Assembly (NCBI RefSeq): GCF_963931955.1 | Contig: NZ_OZ008337.1 | Span: 434,001 to 498,000 of the forward strand | DNA length: 64,000 nt | Reading direction: 5' to 3' | From: Wolbachia endosymbiont (group A) of Longitarsus flavicornis | GTDB lineage: Bacteria > Pseudomonadota > Alphaproteobacteria > Rickettsiales > Anaplasmataceae | In this document: positions 28,563-37,691 of the stretch, piece after piece | How positions within the stretch are numbered: position 1 is the first letter of the stretch | Layout: every line of letters starts with the position of its first letter | Position numbers and translations under genes: made by a program | Notes under the pieces: model-generated | What the model was told of the DNA's origin: nothing | Database searches by the model: none | Seen by the model: only the letters and a program-made list of their open reading frames with translations

Positions 28563-29082
28563 TTTCTTTTTCTTCTTTTAATATCAACGTTATACAAAGC
28601 GCAGCAGTAAAAACTACTATAGTTTCTCCAAACGTGTCATAACCACGAAAGCTTGCCAAAATAGCTGTCACTATATTAGGAATACCGGTAGCTTTTTCGG
28701 TATTTTCCACATAATAAGGAGCAACATGCAAGTGGATCGGAGCATTGTGGCTGCCAAAATCTGGCAATTGAATCATAAAATATGACAAACATACAGCCAG
28801 AAATAACATAAAAAAAAGCGTTATAGGGTTATGAGATAGATTTACTTTATGATTCTTTATCAAGGAGAGTGCTGCAAACGTAAAAACCGTACTGAGCCCC
28901 GCACCAACAGAAGCTTCAGTAATTGCAACATCAGGTGCATTCATAATTAAGTATATAAGCGCAATAAGTGAACTAAATACACACATTAGAACAGCACTTA
29001 CGACTAAATGTCGCGAGAAGACTATAAAAACCGTAACTGTTAGTAACAACAAAAGTAGCACTACATTTAATATTTCTAACAC
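28555..29082 (-). CDS. MrpA C-terminal-type subunit (DUF4040 plus MbhE-like)
   Basis: 175-aa membrane protein matching only the C-terminal part of MrpA. The first half carries the DUF4040/MbhD pattern with IYLIMNAPDVAITEASVGAGLST (residues 44-66). The second half resembles MbhE (VTAILASFRGYDTFGETIVVFTAAL). The large proton-pumping NuoL-like part of MrpA is absent from the window, as are mrpD and mrpE. Those functions may be encoded elsewhere. It overlaps mrpB by eight bases and lies one base after mrpG. Confidence 0.85.
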   Translation of the reverse strand: MLEILNVVLLLLLLTVTVFIVFSRHLVVSAVLMCVFSSLIALIYLIMNAPDVAITEASVGAGLSTVFTFAALSLIKNHKVNLSHNPITLFFMLFLAVCLSYFMIQLPDFGSHNAPIHLHVAPYYVENTEKATGIPNIVTAILASFRGYDTFGETIVVFTAALCITLILKEEKEND

Positions 29083-29083
29083 C

Positions 29084-29371
29084 TTAACCTTCTTTAACAG
29101 TTTTTTTCTTAACTTTATAATAAGTGCGCGCTAAAACATAACTATTAGTTGAGCTAGCTGCCCATATTATAAGAATTAATAATATTATTTTAACAGTATT
29201 GATTGAAAATCCATTCTGCAAAGCAAAACCAATTAACAATAACGTTGCACCGCTAGAATCTGTAATACCTGCTGCATGTAACCTAGTATAGAAATCAGAA
29301 AATCTAATTACTCCCACACTTGAAATGATTACTAAACAAATGCCTAAAAATATAAGAACGGACCCTATCAT
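29084..29371 (-). CDS. mrpG: Mrp-type Na+/H+ antiporter subunit G
   Basis: 95-aa protein with three membrane helices. The family motif GVIRFSDFYTRLHAAGITDSSG occupies residues 20-41 and fits PhaG/MnhG well. It follows mrpF by six bases. The basic C-terminus (YYKVKKKTVKEG) is probably cytoplasmic. Confidence 0.92.
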   Translation of the reverse strand: MIGSVLIFLGICLVIISSVGVIRFSDFYTRLHAAGITDSSGATLLLIGFALQNGFSINTVKIILLILIIWAASSTNSYVLARTYYKVKKKTVKEG

Positions 29372-29377
29372 AAATTA

Positions 29378-29623
29378 TTAAAACAACATTAATCTCATTA
29401 GTGCTATAGTTGATATAAAGCTAACGCTAGCATATAACAATGCTATATCAATTAAAAAAAAATTATTCAGAATGATTGATATTGCTGTTATGAGTACAAC
29501 TACTTGCGTTGAGAAATTATTGAACGCTAAAACCTTATTGTACACATCACTTGACTTAGACACTATGCGACACAACATTACACTCATACAGAACAACAGT
29601 GTATAGATAGCAATGTGAATCAT
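29378..29623 (-). CDS. mrpF: Mrp-type Na+/H+ antiporter subunit F
   Basis: 81-aa protein with three helices, including the conserved cytoplasmic loop around CRIVSKSSDVYNKVLAFNNF and the third-helix LLYASVSFISTIALMR, both typical of MrpF. It starts 28 bases after the rpoZ stop on the same strand, so the cluster may be read from the rpoZ or XRE promoter. The cluster order F-G-A(C-terminal)-B-C differs from the usual A-B-C-D-E-F-G. Confidence 0.88.
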   Translation of the reverse strand: MIHIAIYTLLFCMSVMLCRIVSKSSDVYNKVLAFNNFSTQVVVLITAISIILNNFFLIDIALLYASVSFISTIALMRLMLF

Positions 29624-29651
29624 TTAAAGACTATGTAACTTCAGTAGATTT

Positions 29652-30059
29652 CTAAACGGATACTTCTTCATCGCCATCTTGATCATTTATTTCATCATCT
29701 ATTTCACCATCCACTTCATAACCTTGGCTTTCTTGACTTGCATCAAGATCTGTGTTATCAGAAAAATTTAATAAATTCGCTAGCTTACTTGTATTACTAC
29801 TGTAAACATTATTCATATTTCCTTTCATGTACTCCTTGCACCTACCTACCAAAAGGTTAAACAGCTCATGAGTATCCACCTGTTTTTCTGCTATTTCATG
29901 TAAGGAAACTATGGTGTTCTTATGGTCTTTAAACTGAGCTGTTTGAACTGGATTACTTGCCCCTGTATTTAAATCATGTGTTCTTTGACTTGCCAATAGA
30001 ACCAATTTGAAACGGTTACTTACCTGTTCTGTACACTTTTCTACAATAGACTCAGCCAT
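29652..30059 (-). CDS. rpoZ: RNA polymerase omega subunit, with long acidic tail
   Basis: Omega helps beta' to fold and assemble. The first 55 residues match the family: TEQVSNRFKLVLLASQRTHDLN, then HKNTIVSLHEIAEKQ, which correspond to the NRFDLVLVAARRAR and K-x-x-V-x-A-L-R-E-I blocks. At 135 aa it is longer than E. coli omega (91). The C-terminal 35 residues are very acidic (DVDGEIDDEINDQDGDEEVSV-like composition). It lies 60 bases after the XRE gene and 28 before mrpF. Confidence 0.9.
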   Translation of the reverse strand: MAESIVEKCTEQVSNRFKLVLLASQRTHDLNTGASNPVQTAQFKDHKNTIVSLHEIAEKQVDTHELFNLLVGRCKEYMKGNMNNVYSSNTSKLANLLNFSDNTDLDASQESQGYEVDGEIDDEINDQDGDEEVSV

Positions 30060-30119
30060 AAGATACTACCTTAATAAATTTTATACTATATCACAAAAAA
30101 CAAGTTGTCAACTTTGTAT

Positions 30120-30416
30120 CTATTGCGATTCAACTTCATGTTTTACTTTTTCTGCCTCAGATTTTATTTCTTGGCTTTCTGTCATCGTGATTGTTATTTC
30201 ATGATCAAATTTTTTCAGAAATCCTAACAATCGCTCTAAAGAAAAACCATCTATTTTACCATTTTTAATTTGTGATACCTTTGGCTGATCGATACCAAGT
30301 TTCTCAGCTGCATAAGCCTGAGTCCAAGCATTTTTTTCTATAATTTTATTTATTATATGAAGCAACTTTGTTTTTACTCCTGCACTGTCTAAGTTATTTA
30401 ACGATATTATTTCCAT
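30120..30416 (-). CDS. XRE-family DNA-binding protein (HigA/HTH_37 type)
   Basis: 98-aa protein with a Cro/CI helix-turn-helix at about 30-75: WTQAYAAEKLGIDQPKVSQI, then IDGFSLERLLGFLKKF. This pattern is typical of the HTH_37/HigA antitoxin-like family. I use the ATG at 30416; the frame stays open to a GTG at 30431. No HigB-type toxin gene lies on either side, so it is either a solitary regulator or an orphan antitoxin. A 12-base perfect palindrome upstream overlaps its inferred -10 box, suggesting self-repression. rpoZ follows on the same strand. Confidence 0.85.
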   Translation of the reverse strand: MEIISLNNLDSAGVKTKLLHIINKIIEKNAWTQAYAAEKLGIDQPKVSQIKNGKIDGFSLERLLGFLKKFDHEITITMTESQEIKSEAEKVKHEVESQ

Positions 30417-30474
30417 AATCCTTACACTCACATATCAATTAACTTTATTAAACATTTATAATATTTAATATATC

Positions 30475-30502
30475 AAGATATTAATATCATATAACTTGTC
30501 AA
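30475..30502 (-). promoter_or_regulatory. Inferred promoter and palindromic operator of the XRE-rpoZ(-mrp) unit
   Basis: On the minus strand a perfect -35 box TTGACA (30497-30502) is followed after 16 bases by TATCTT (30475-30480). The palindrome GATATTAATATC (30477-30488) overlaps the -10 box, where an XRE repressor could bind. Confidence 0.45.
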
Positions 30503-30848
30503 TAATTATATGACATCAATATTTAAAACTTTAAGTTGATTATATATTAATATTTCAATCAAGTTTTTAGTAATTTTAAATTATCATTTTACTATCAGTC
30601 TATCTGAGAAAATCATTTACAGAAAGAACAAGCTAAAATTACAAAGCTTGAAATACAAAAATAATTATTTTATAAATTTATCTTACATAAGAAGTTTATA
30701 TCTCTATATCTTAACATAGATATTTATTTAAATTTTTAAAATTTCTATTTTAACGAGAATTCTATATATTATATTTATAATATAACTTAAATATTTGTTG
30801 CTTTTTAGCTGGAACATTATTTAGTTAGTAAGTAAAATTGTGTTGAAT
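30503..30848. other. Extremely AT-rich divergent intergenic region
   Basis: Between the XRE gene (minus) and purE (plus). It has no gene that I can recognise. It is almost entirely A and T and must hold the purE-mutL promoter, but no single candidate stands out in such composition. Confidence 0.5.
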
Positions 30849-31340
30849 ATGACAAAAATAAAAAAAGATATTGCTGTTATCATGGGAAGTGAGTCAGATT
30901 ACACCACTATGGTCCATACCGTCGATATGTTAAAAGCATTAGAAGTTTCACATGACATATTCATAATATCTGCACATAGAACGCCAGAAAGGCTCTTCAA
31001 TTTTGCTAAATCTGCACAAGAAGAAGGTTTTAAGGTTATTATAGCTGGTGCAGGAGGTGCAGCTCATTTACCTGGTATGGTTGCGTCACTAACTTGTTTA
31101 CCAGTTATCGGCGTTCCTGTGCATAGTAAACAATTAAATGGGCTGGACAGTTTACTTTCTATAGTTCAAATGCCAAAGGGTGTTCCAGTTGCAACCATGT
31201 CTATAGGAGAAAATGGAGCATATAATGCTGCCATTACCGCCGTATCTATATTGTCAATTTCCAACAGTGAAATTGCAGGTAGGTTAAAAAAGTGGAGAGA
31301 GAAACAGACCAAAGAAGTAAAAGAAAAACCAGTTTCATAA
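30849..31340 (+). CDS. purE: N5-carboxyaminoimidazole ribonucleotide mutase
   Basis: Purine pathway enzyme that converts N5-CAIR to CAIR. The class I signature MGSESDYTTM begins at about residue 12, followed by SAHRTPERL with the catalytic His, then AGAGGAAHLPGMVA and GVPVHSKQLNGLDSLLSIVQMP. I prefer the ATG at 30849 (163 aa) over the upstream GTG at 30840. It precedes mutL by seven bases, suggesting one transcript. Confidence 0.96.
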   Translation: MTKIKKDIAVIMGSESDYTTMVHTVDMLKALEVSHDIFIISAHRTPERLFNFAKSAQEEGFKVIIAGAGGAAHLPGMVASLTCLPVIGVPVHSKQLNGLDSLLSIVQMPKGVPVATMSIGENGAYNAAITAVSILSISNSEIAGRLKKWREKQTKEVKEKPVS

Positions 31341-31347
31341 TAAATCT

Positions 31348-33165
31348 ATGGCAATAATCCTTTTAGACACAAAAACCATAAACCGTATAGCAGCGGGGGA
31401 GGTGATAGAAAGGCCAGCAAGTGTAGTAAAGGAATTAGTGGAAAATGCAATAGATGCTGGAAGTTTAGAAATAGAGATCAAAATAGAAAGTGGTGGGCGT
31501 AATCTTATTACTGTGATAGATGATGGTAACGGAGTAGAAAAAAACGATTTAGAACTTGCGTTTATGCGTCATGCTACTTCAAAATTGAGCGATAGTGAGT
31601 TGATAGAAATCAAGCATCTTGGCTTTAGAGGAGAAGCTCTGCCTTCAATTGCTGCAGTAAGTAGAATAAAGCTATCGTCTAAGGCACATGGAGCAAGTGA
31701 GGCGTGGTCTATAAGTTATGAGGGTGGAGAGAAAATAGGGGAGCAAACCCCTTACTCTTTATCACAAGGGACACATATTGAAGTACGAGATTTATTTTTT
31801 GCCACTCCAAATAGACTAAAATTTCTAAAAACCGAAAGAGCAGAAACTCAAAGCATTGTTGATATTGTAAACAACCTAGCAATGATTAACTATCATATAG
31901 GGTTTACTCTCACTTCAGGTAATAAAAAGCTCTTAAAATACGCTAAGCAGACTTCGTTATTTCATAGATTGTGTGAAGTAGAAGAAGAATTTCAGGGCAA
32001 TTCTTTGGAGATCAATGAAGAAGAAGACGGCATTAAACTTACGGGACACATCTGTAAGCCGACCGTCAATCGTAGTAAGTCGACTCAGATCTATACGTTT
32101 GTTAATGGAAGGCCAATTAAAGATAATTTACTTATTGGCGCAGTTAGGTATGCATATCATGATTTTATTCCAAGCGATAGATATCCTTTTGCAGCGTTAC
32201 ATTTAGAGATACCTTATGATCAAGTAGATGTAAATGTGCATCCAAATAAGTCAGAAGTAAGGTTTCAGAATAAGAAGCTCATATATGAGATAATGACAAG
32301 AGGATTAATTAAAGCATTGTCAAGAAGGATAGGCACCTTTCCAGCGCATGACCAGAAAATGGATTCAACATTGCCAGATCCTTTTGATAAACCTGATGTT
32401 CAAAATGAAAGAAGGCCAAGTCCTTTTGAAAATCAACTAATAAAAGAATTTGCTTCTCCAAATGAAAAAGCAAAAGGCTTATCAGAACAGTCAAAATCGT
32501 TTGATTATACCGGCATACAGAAATTCCCATCACAAGCGGAGACTATGGTTCTGGAAAAAAAGGTGTTAGAGCAAGTTGATTTGATAGAGAGCCACCCGCT
32601 CGGGTTTGCACGCTGTCAGGTCTATAATACTTATATTATTGCAGAGGTAAGGGACAAATTGATTATAGTCGATCAGCATGCAGCCCATGAAAGACTAGTA
32701 TATGAATGCTTAAAACAAAAATCAAGTATAAAAAGACAAAAACTACTTCTTCCTGAAACGGTTGAAATCAAAAATCAAGCCGGAATGGAGATGATTGAAA
32801 TCTATAAAGATAAGTTATTTGAAATGGGTTTTGATATTGAAATCAAATCAGAGAATAAAGTGATAGTAAAAGAAATCCCTGCAATTTTGGGAGCAATAGA
32901 TGTGAAAGAGATGCTAATTAACATAATTGATAGATTAACGGAAATAGAAGATACATTGCCAGTAGAAGATAAAGTGAACAAAATATTGGCCACTATCGCT
33001 TGTCATGGATCAATTAGAGCAGGCAGGAAAATGAGATTAGAAGAAATGAATGTGCTGCTTAGACAAATGGAAAAAACCCCATATTCCGGGCAATGCAACC
33101 ACGGAAGACCAACTTATATAGAAATGAAACTCAGTGATATTGAAAAACTTTTTGAGCGGAGGTAA
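31348..33165 (+). CDS. mutL: DNA mismatch repair protein MutL
   Basis: GHKL ATPase that couples MutS mismatch recognition to strand incision. N-terminal motifs are intact: AAGEVIERPASVVKELVENA with the catalytic Glu, IDDGNGV, ATSKL and GFRGEAL. The C-terminal dimerisation domain carries DQHAAHERLVYE (about 442-453), which satisfies the DQHA(X)2E(X)4E pattern of MutL endonucleases, plus ACHGSIRAG and CNHGRPT. A MutH-independent nicking activity is therefore expected. It has 605 aa, the family length. Confidence 0.96.
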   Translation: MAIILLDTKTINRIAAGEVIERPASVVKELVENAIDAGSLEIEIKIESGGRNLITVIDDGNGVEKNDLELAFMRHATSKLSDSELIEIKHLGFRGEALPSIAAVSRIKLSSKAHGASEAWSISYEGGEKIGEQTPYSLSQGTHIEVRDLFFATPNRLKFLKTERAETQSIVDIVNNLAMINYHIGFTLTSGNKKLLKYAKQTSLFHRLCEVEEEFQGNSLEINEEEDGIKLTGHICKPTVNRSKSTQIYTFVNGRPIKDNLLIGAVRYAYHDFIPSDRYPFAALHLEIPYDQVDVNVHPNKSEVRFQNKKLIYEIMTRGLIKALSRRIGTFPAHDQKMDSTLPDPFDKPDVQNERRPSPFENQLIKEFASPNEKAKGLSEQSKSFDYTGIQKFPSQAETMVLEKKVLEQVDLIESHPLGFARCQVYNTYIIAEVRDKLIIVDQHAAHERLVYECLKQKSSIKRQKLLLPETVEIKNQAGMEMIEIYKDKLFEMGFDIEIKSENKVIVKEIPAILGAIDVKEMLINIIDRLTEIEDTLPVEDKVNKILATIACHGSIRAGRKMRLEEMNVLLRQMEKTPYSGQCNHGRPTYIEMKLSDIEKLFERR

Positions 33166-33780
33166 GAGGTTGCCATAAATATGTAAGTGCTCCTTCCTCA
33201 TCATTCAAGTAGCTCATAGAAACGGATTAAATGCAAAACTTACTTGACACATTTTGCCAGCCCCCTTATTATGGCATTAAGGGTATTTATGACTCAAAAC
33301 TTGTTTTTGACCTGCAGGCTCAATGACAAAATTCAGTAAAAAACTTAGGGTATTTTTTGGCGGATTACATAAAATTATAGCGGCTGCATGTCTTTTAAAT
33401 TTTTTCTACATTCAGCCAAACCGCGCTTAAACTAAGCGTCAGCACATTATTACAGCGCCACTTACAGTAATATAGAGTCAAAACTCGCTACTCGGGGCTT
33501 CTTTTGCCTTTTTTTCGTTTGGTAAATTTCTTAAATATTTATGGCTAAAGTAACTTAAGTTCACCGACAATCGTCATCCCGCTACGTGTTAGCGGGATCT
33601 ATGCTAAGAGATACCGCGAATGAATCGCGGTATGACGGTTCGCGGCGGTATGACGTAGAAGCTATACTTTTATACTCACCAACTCAGTATCCAATCTGGA
33701 TCCCAGTGTCTGGGCACTGGGATGACATTATAGGGGCTACTCGGATGACAAAGAAAGGAACACTGGGATGACCCCTTTTC
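33166..33780. repeat. Dispersed palindromic repeats downstream of mutL
   Basis: Non-coding stretch with three strong hairpins. 33576-33598 is ATCCCGCT/AGCGGGAT (8-base arms, 7-base loop), 33611-33633 is ATACCGCG/CGCGGTAT (8, 7) and 33700-33723 is ATCCCAGTG/CACTGGGAT (9, 6). Before them, 33243-33560 holds a decayed copy of the larger repeat also seen at 47638-48067 and 56151-56590 (shared CTTCTTTTGCCTTTTTTT and GGTAAATTTCTTAA blocks). The same hairpin types recur at 47480-47620, 51438-51460, 54810-54923 and 56607-56745. Confidence 0.8.
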
Positions 33781-33901
33781 CGGTGGAACAATATTTGTAC
33801 AGTTATGGAATTGTGCAACAGGCACAATTTAATATAAAAAGCTTTGCTTTTTGAAATTTTGGGTTATAATTAACTTAAGATATTTCAGTAGGGGATTTAT
33901 T

Positions 33902-34714
33902 GTGAATAGAAAGGAAGCTTTAAAAATATTAGGTTTTAGTGAGAGTGATAATCCTGAAAAATGGGAATTGGAAGAAAGATATAAGGAGAAATTGTTTTTC
34001 ACTCTTTCTCAAAATAAAAGTAGCGGAAAGATATTGGACCAGCATAGAGAATTAACAACTGCATTCCACTCTCTTTCAGAACAATTTATCGGTCCAGATT
34101 CCAAGCCTTTTGACTATGTCGATTTAGATGATGATATTAACTCTCTTAGTGATCTACAGTCTGTTTTCACTTCTGCTATTCTTCGGAAAGATATAAAGCT
34201 TCTCAAAGAGATCTTCTCTAAATTCAAAAGCAGCAAGAATGGACAATTTGGTGATTATATAAACCAACCTTATATAGGGACAAATCTATTATCTTATGTT
34301 GTATCGAATGGAAATATTGAAATTGTAGAGCTTTTCTTAAAAAATGGTGCAGATCCTAATACAGAAATTAATGAATTATCCTTACGGAATAGTAAAGTTA
34401 AAAAATTATTAGTCGAGTATGGGAGAATCAATAAATCCAGTGTATTTTGTCAGTTAGCTCTTGCAGTTCTAACAAGTTATGTTGCTTTTGCGATTTACTC
34501 TTCATGTGACACATCTCTTTTATGTTATGCGGGAGTGGCAGCATTTGCTCTTGCTGGAGTTTTTCTTGTTGCAAAAGCTATACATGATGTGTTTTATGTA
34601 CAAACAAGATGGCCTTCTCCTGATTTTGATGAAGTTAATGCTGAACAAGCAATAAATAATGTTGGGCTAAATGCCAAGGACAATTCTCAAAAAATCGGTA
34701 ATGCATTAGCTTAA
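33902..34714 (+). CDS. Ankyrin-repeat protein with two C-terminal membrane helices
   Basis: Unknown function. I start at the GTG at 33902, preceded by AGGGG; the frame is open from a TTG at 33851. The 270-aa protein begins with a J-domain-like stretch (KEALKILGFSESDNPEKWEL) but lacks HPD. Around residues 120-155 lies one convincing ankyrin repeat (GTNLLSYVVSNGNIEIVELF followed by LKNGADPN), with weaker repeat-like sequence on each side. Two hydrophobic helices follow (about 185-207 and 212-237) and then a polar tail. The layout suggests membrane anchoring with the ankyrin part exposed for protein binding. Such proteins are frequent in Wolbachia and are often suspected host-interaction factors; no target can be named. 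Confidence 0.75.
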   Translation: MNRKEALKILGFSESDNPEKWELEERYKEKLFFTLSQNKSSGKILDQHRELTTAFHSLSEQFIGPDSKPFDYVDLDDDINSLSDLQSVFTSAILRKDIKLLKEIFSKFKSSKNGQFGDYINQPYIGTNLLSYVVSNGNIEIVELFLKNGADPNTEINELSLRNSKVKKLLVEYGRINKSSVFCQLALAVLTSYVAFAIYSSCDTSLLCYAGVAAFALAGVFLVAKAIHDVFYVQTRWPSPDFDEVNAEQAINNVGLNAKDNSQKIGNALA

Positions 34715-34791
34715 TCTACAGAGATCAAAAAAGTTCTTTTTTAAAAAACTTAAGTTATACTTATAAGTGTTTGATATCTTATATAGTAATT

Positions 34792-37446
34792 ATGTCGAGT
34801 TTAAGCTGCCTTTATGGTGATAATGCAGAATTTGTGGAAGAAATGTATAGCCGTTATTTGCAGGGTGATAAATCAATCGGGGAGGATTGGTATAGAATTT
34901 TTTCAAGCAATTTAGAAGTTAATAAAGCGGAGACCTGCGGTGCACAGCGTGCAACTAAGGTGGATGATTCAGTTTCTAGTTTAGCAAATTTTTTCAGATC
35001 TTACGGTCATTTTTTTGCGGATCTTAATCCGTTATCACCCAATGTGAATAAGGAAGTAGATTATCAGAAATATTCGAATCTCTCTCCTATGGGTGACACT
35101 AGAATCTATAGAGATATTTACTGCAAGAACATCGGTTTTGAATTTATGCATATTTCCTCTTATGAGGAGAGAGTGTGGCTGCAGGAAAAGATCGAAAATC
35201 AAACCTATACGCTGAGTTCACAAGATAAAAAGGAAATACTGAGGCACTTGATCGAATCTGAGATGTTCGAGCAATTTCTCCATATGAAATTTCCTGGATA
35301 TAAACGTTTTTCTATCGAAGGTGGAGAATCAGCTATTGTTGCAATTGAAAAAATTATTAGTGATTCCGCTGGTTATGGTATTGAAGAAGTAGTTCTTGGT
35401 ATGGCTCATCGCGGACGGCTCAATGTTCTAACCAAAGTTATGGGAAAAGAATATGCGGCAATGCTATCTGAATTTCAAGGCAATCTCGCACACCCAAGTG
35501 GTCTTGAGGTGTCCGGTGATGTTAAATATCACCTTGGTTATTCTTCTGATCGAGCACTTTCAGGTGGCAAAAAAATACATTTAAGTTTATGCCCTAATCC
35601 ATCTCATCTTGAAGCGGTAAATCCGGTTTTGGCTGGAAGAATAAGAGCAAAACAGAATATAAGATCTGTGCTTGGCATATCAATTCATGGTGATGCGGCT
35701 TTCATCGGTCAAGGAGTGGTTGCTGAAACTCTAACCTTAAGCAATATTGAAGGCTATAAGGTGGATGGCATTGTGCACATTGTCATTAATAACCAAGTTG
35801 GTTTTACTGCTAATCCGTGTTGTGCGCGATCCTCTTTTTACTGTACTGATGTAGCAAAATCAATAGAAGCTCCAGTGTTTCACGTTAATGGAGATAACCC
35901 TGAAGCTGTGAGTTTTGCTGCAAGTCTGGCGATGGAATATAGGCAGAAATTTAAAAAGGACGTAGTGATTGACATAATATGTTACCGCAAATATGGCCAT
36001 AATGAAGGTGATGAACCGAATTTCACTCAGCCACTTATGTATAAGGCGATATCAAAGCATAAGACTCCTGGAACATTGTATGAAGAAAAATTGACTGCAG
36101 AGAAAGTATTAGATGGCGATGAAGTAAATAAATTGCGCAGTGAGTTTAGGGCAAGATTGGATAAAAGTCTTGCTGAATCAGCGGCTTATACTCCAAAAAA
36201 AGCTGACTGGTTTTGTGGAGTATGGTCAAAATTAAGAAGAGCAAAGTTGAACGATTTGAGCGAATACTACACGGATTCTGGTGTTCCGCCAGATGAGTTG
36301 AAAAAATTAGGTGTGCATATAAATAGCAATATCCCAAGTAGCTTTAACATTAACAATAAGGTTAGAAAAATACTTGATGGCAGAATAGACAGCATAAATT
36401 CCGGTAGTAATATAGACTGGGCAACTGCCGAAAGTCTTGCGTTTGCATCACTGCTCACAGAAGGAATAGGAGTGCGTTTATCAGGACAAGACTCTGGTCG
36501 TGGGACTTTCTCGCACCGTCATTCAAGGCTTGTTGATCAGGCAACAGAAGAAGCGTTTATTCCGCTAAACAATATAAATGAAAAGCAAGCTCACTTTGAG
36601 GTCATAGATAGCGCTTTATCAGAGTATGCTGTAATGGGCTTTGAATATGGATATAGTCTTGATTCCCCGTATTCACTGGTGCTCTGGGAAGGACAATTTG
36701 GTGATTTTGCAAATGGTGCACAAATTATGATCGACCAGTTTATCGCATCTGCAGAAACAAAGTGGTTGCGATCAAGCGGTCTAGTTTTATTGTTGCCCCA
36801 CGGTTATGAAGGGCAAGGACCTGAACATAGTTCTGCTCGTATAGAGAGGTTTTTACAACTCTGTGCAGAAGATAATATGCAGATAGTTAATTGCTCCACT
36901 CCGGCAAATTACTTTCATGTTTTACGTCGGCAAATTCATCGAGACTTTCGTAAGCCTTTAGTAGTGTTTACACCTAAATCGCTATTGCGTCACAAAAGAG
37001 CAGTTTCTAACCTATCTGACTTTGAAGGAAAATTCCTCACGGTGATTCCAGAATATAGAACAGATTTAGTTTCGAATGATAAAATACGTAAAGTTGTAAT
37101 ATGCAGTGGTAAAGTTTATTACGACATATGTGAAGCACAAAAAATAAACGATATAGCAGTAATACGTTTGGAGCAATTCTATCCGTTTCCTGCCGATAAA
37201 CTAAGTATTGAACTTGAAAAATACAAAAGCGCTGAAATTATATGGTGTCAAGAAGAACCAAAAAATATGGGAGGATGGTTTTTTGTCAACCCATTGATAG
37301 AAGAAGTGTTATCCAATCTCGATATTCAAGCAAAAAGACCTAAGTGTATCGCAAGACCTGCTGCTGCATCTCCTGCATGTGGTTATGCTAGTGTCCATGC
37401 TCAGCAACAGGAGGAGATTTTGAAGCAAGTTATGCAGGGGATCTAG
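34792..37446 (+). CDS. sucA: 2-oxoglutarate dehydrogenase E1 component
   Basis: Thiamine-diphosphate enzyme of the TCA cycle; decarboxylates 2-oxoglutarate and passes the succinyl group to SucB. The 884-aa protein (ATG 34792) has the SucA N-terminal helix (LYGDNAEFVEEMYSRYLQGD), GMAHRGRLNVL, the ThDP region with HGDAAFIGQGVVAETL and IVINNQVGFT, and the C-terminal part with WEGQFGDFANGAQI and LLPHGYEGQGPEHSSAR. Slightly shorter than E. coli (933). No sucB in the window. The frame is also open from a TTG at 34771. Confidence 0.97.
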   Translation: MSSLSCLYGDNAEFVEEMYSRYLQGDKSIGEDWYRIFSSNLEVNKAETCGAQRATKVDDSVSSLANFFRSYGHFFADLNPLSPNVNKEVDYQKYSNLSPMGDTRIYRDIYCKNIGFEFMHISSYEERVWLQEKIENQTYTLSSQDKKEILRHLIESEMFEQFLHMKFPGYKRFSIEGGESAIVAIEKIISDSAGYGIEEVVLGMAHRGRLNVLTKVMGKEYAAMLSEFQGNLAHPSGLEVSGDVKYHLGYSSDRALSGGKKIHLSLCPNPSHLEAVNPVLAGRIRAKQNIRSVLGISIHGDAAFIGQGVVAETLTLSNIEGYKVDGIVHIVINNQVGFTANPCCARSSFYCTDVAKSIEAPVFHVNGDNPEAVSFAASLAMEYRQKFKKDVVIDIICYRKYGHNEGDEPNFTQPLMYKAISKHKTPGTLYEEKLTAEKVLDGDEVNKLRSEFRARLDKSLAESAAYTPKKADWFCGVWSKLRRAKLNDLSEYYTDSGVPPDELKKLGVHINSNIPSSFNINNKVRKILDGRIDSINSGSNIDWATAESLAFASLLTEGIGVRLSGQDSGRGTFSHRHSRLVDQATEEAFIPLNNINEKQAHFEVIDSALSEYAVMGFEYGYSLDSPYSLVLWEGQFGDFANGAQIMIDQFIASAETKWLRSSGLVLLLPHGYEGQGPEHSSARIERFLQLCAEDNMQIVNCSTPANYFHVLRRQIHRDFRKPLVVFTPKSLLRHKRAVSNLSDFEGKFLTVIPEYRTDLVSNDKIRKVVICSGKVYYDICEAQKINDIAVIRLEQFYPFPADKLSIELEKYKSAEIIWCQEEPKNMGGWFFVNPLIEEVLSNLDIQAKRPKCIARPAAASPACGYASVHAQQQEEILKQVMQGI

Positions 37447-37646
37447 CACAATTGTGCAAATATTGAAGCGAAAGCTGGCAAGCGAACATTGTTCATCAGA
37501 TCTTGACGCTGGGCACTGCAGCCAGGCGCGATAGAAAACGTATCACACCAATCAAACCTCTTTGATGCTCAGACAAATATAAAAAGACTTTCATTCTATT
37601 GAAAAAGCTACAATTTTTATTAAAATTTTCATTTATTTTTATTTAA

Positions 37647-37673
37647 AAAGTAAATATCATTAATATTTACTTT
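37647..37673. promoter_or_regulatory. Perfect inverted repeat upstream of the 37692 gene
   Basis: AAAGTAAATAT and ATATTTACTTT, 11-base perfect arms around CATTA, end 18 bases before the start codon. It may be an operator or an mRNA hairpin near the ribosome-binding site. Confidence 0.5.
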
Positions 37674-37691
37674 AATTAATATAGGATATAT

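Noticed and set aside
27820..29623. Part of NADH dehydrogenase (nuo) genes
   Set aside because: The small subunits carry MrpB, MrpF and MrpG motifs and there are no nuo catalytic genes.
30120..30416. Toxin-antitoxin module with the XRE/HigA-like gene
   Set aside because: No toxin-like frame lies on either side; rpoZ follows and the upstream DNA is non-coding.
33586..33771. Short plus-strand frame within the palindromic repeats
   Set aside because: It is made of repeat hairpins; similar peptides arise wherever the repeat occurs.
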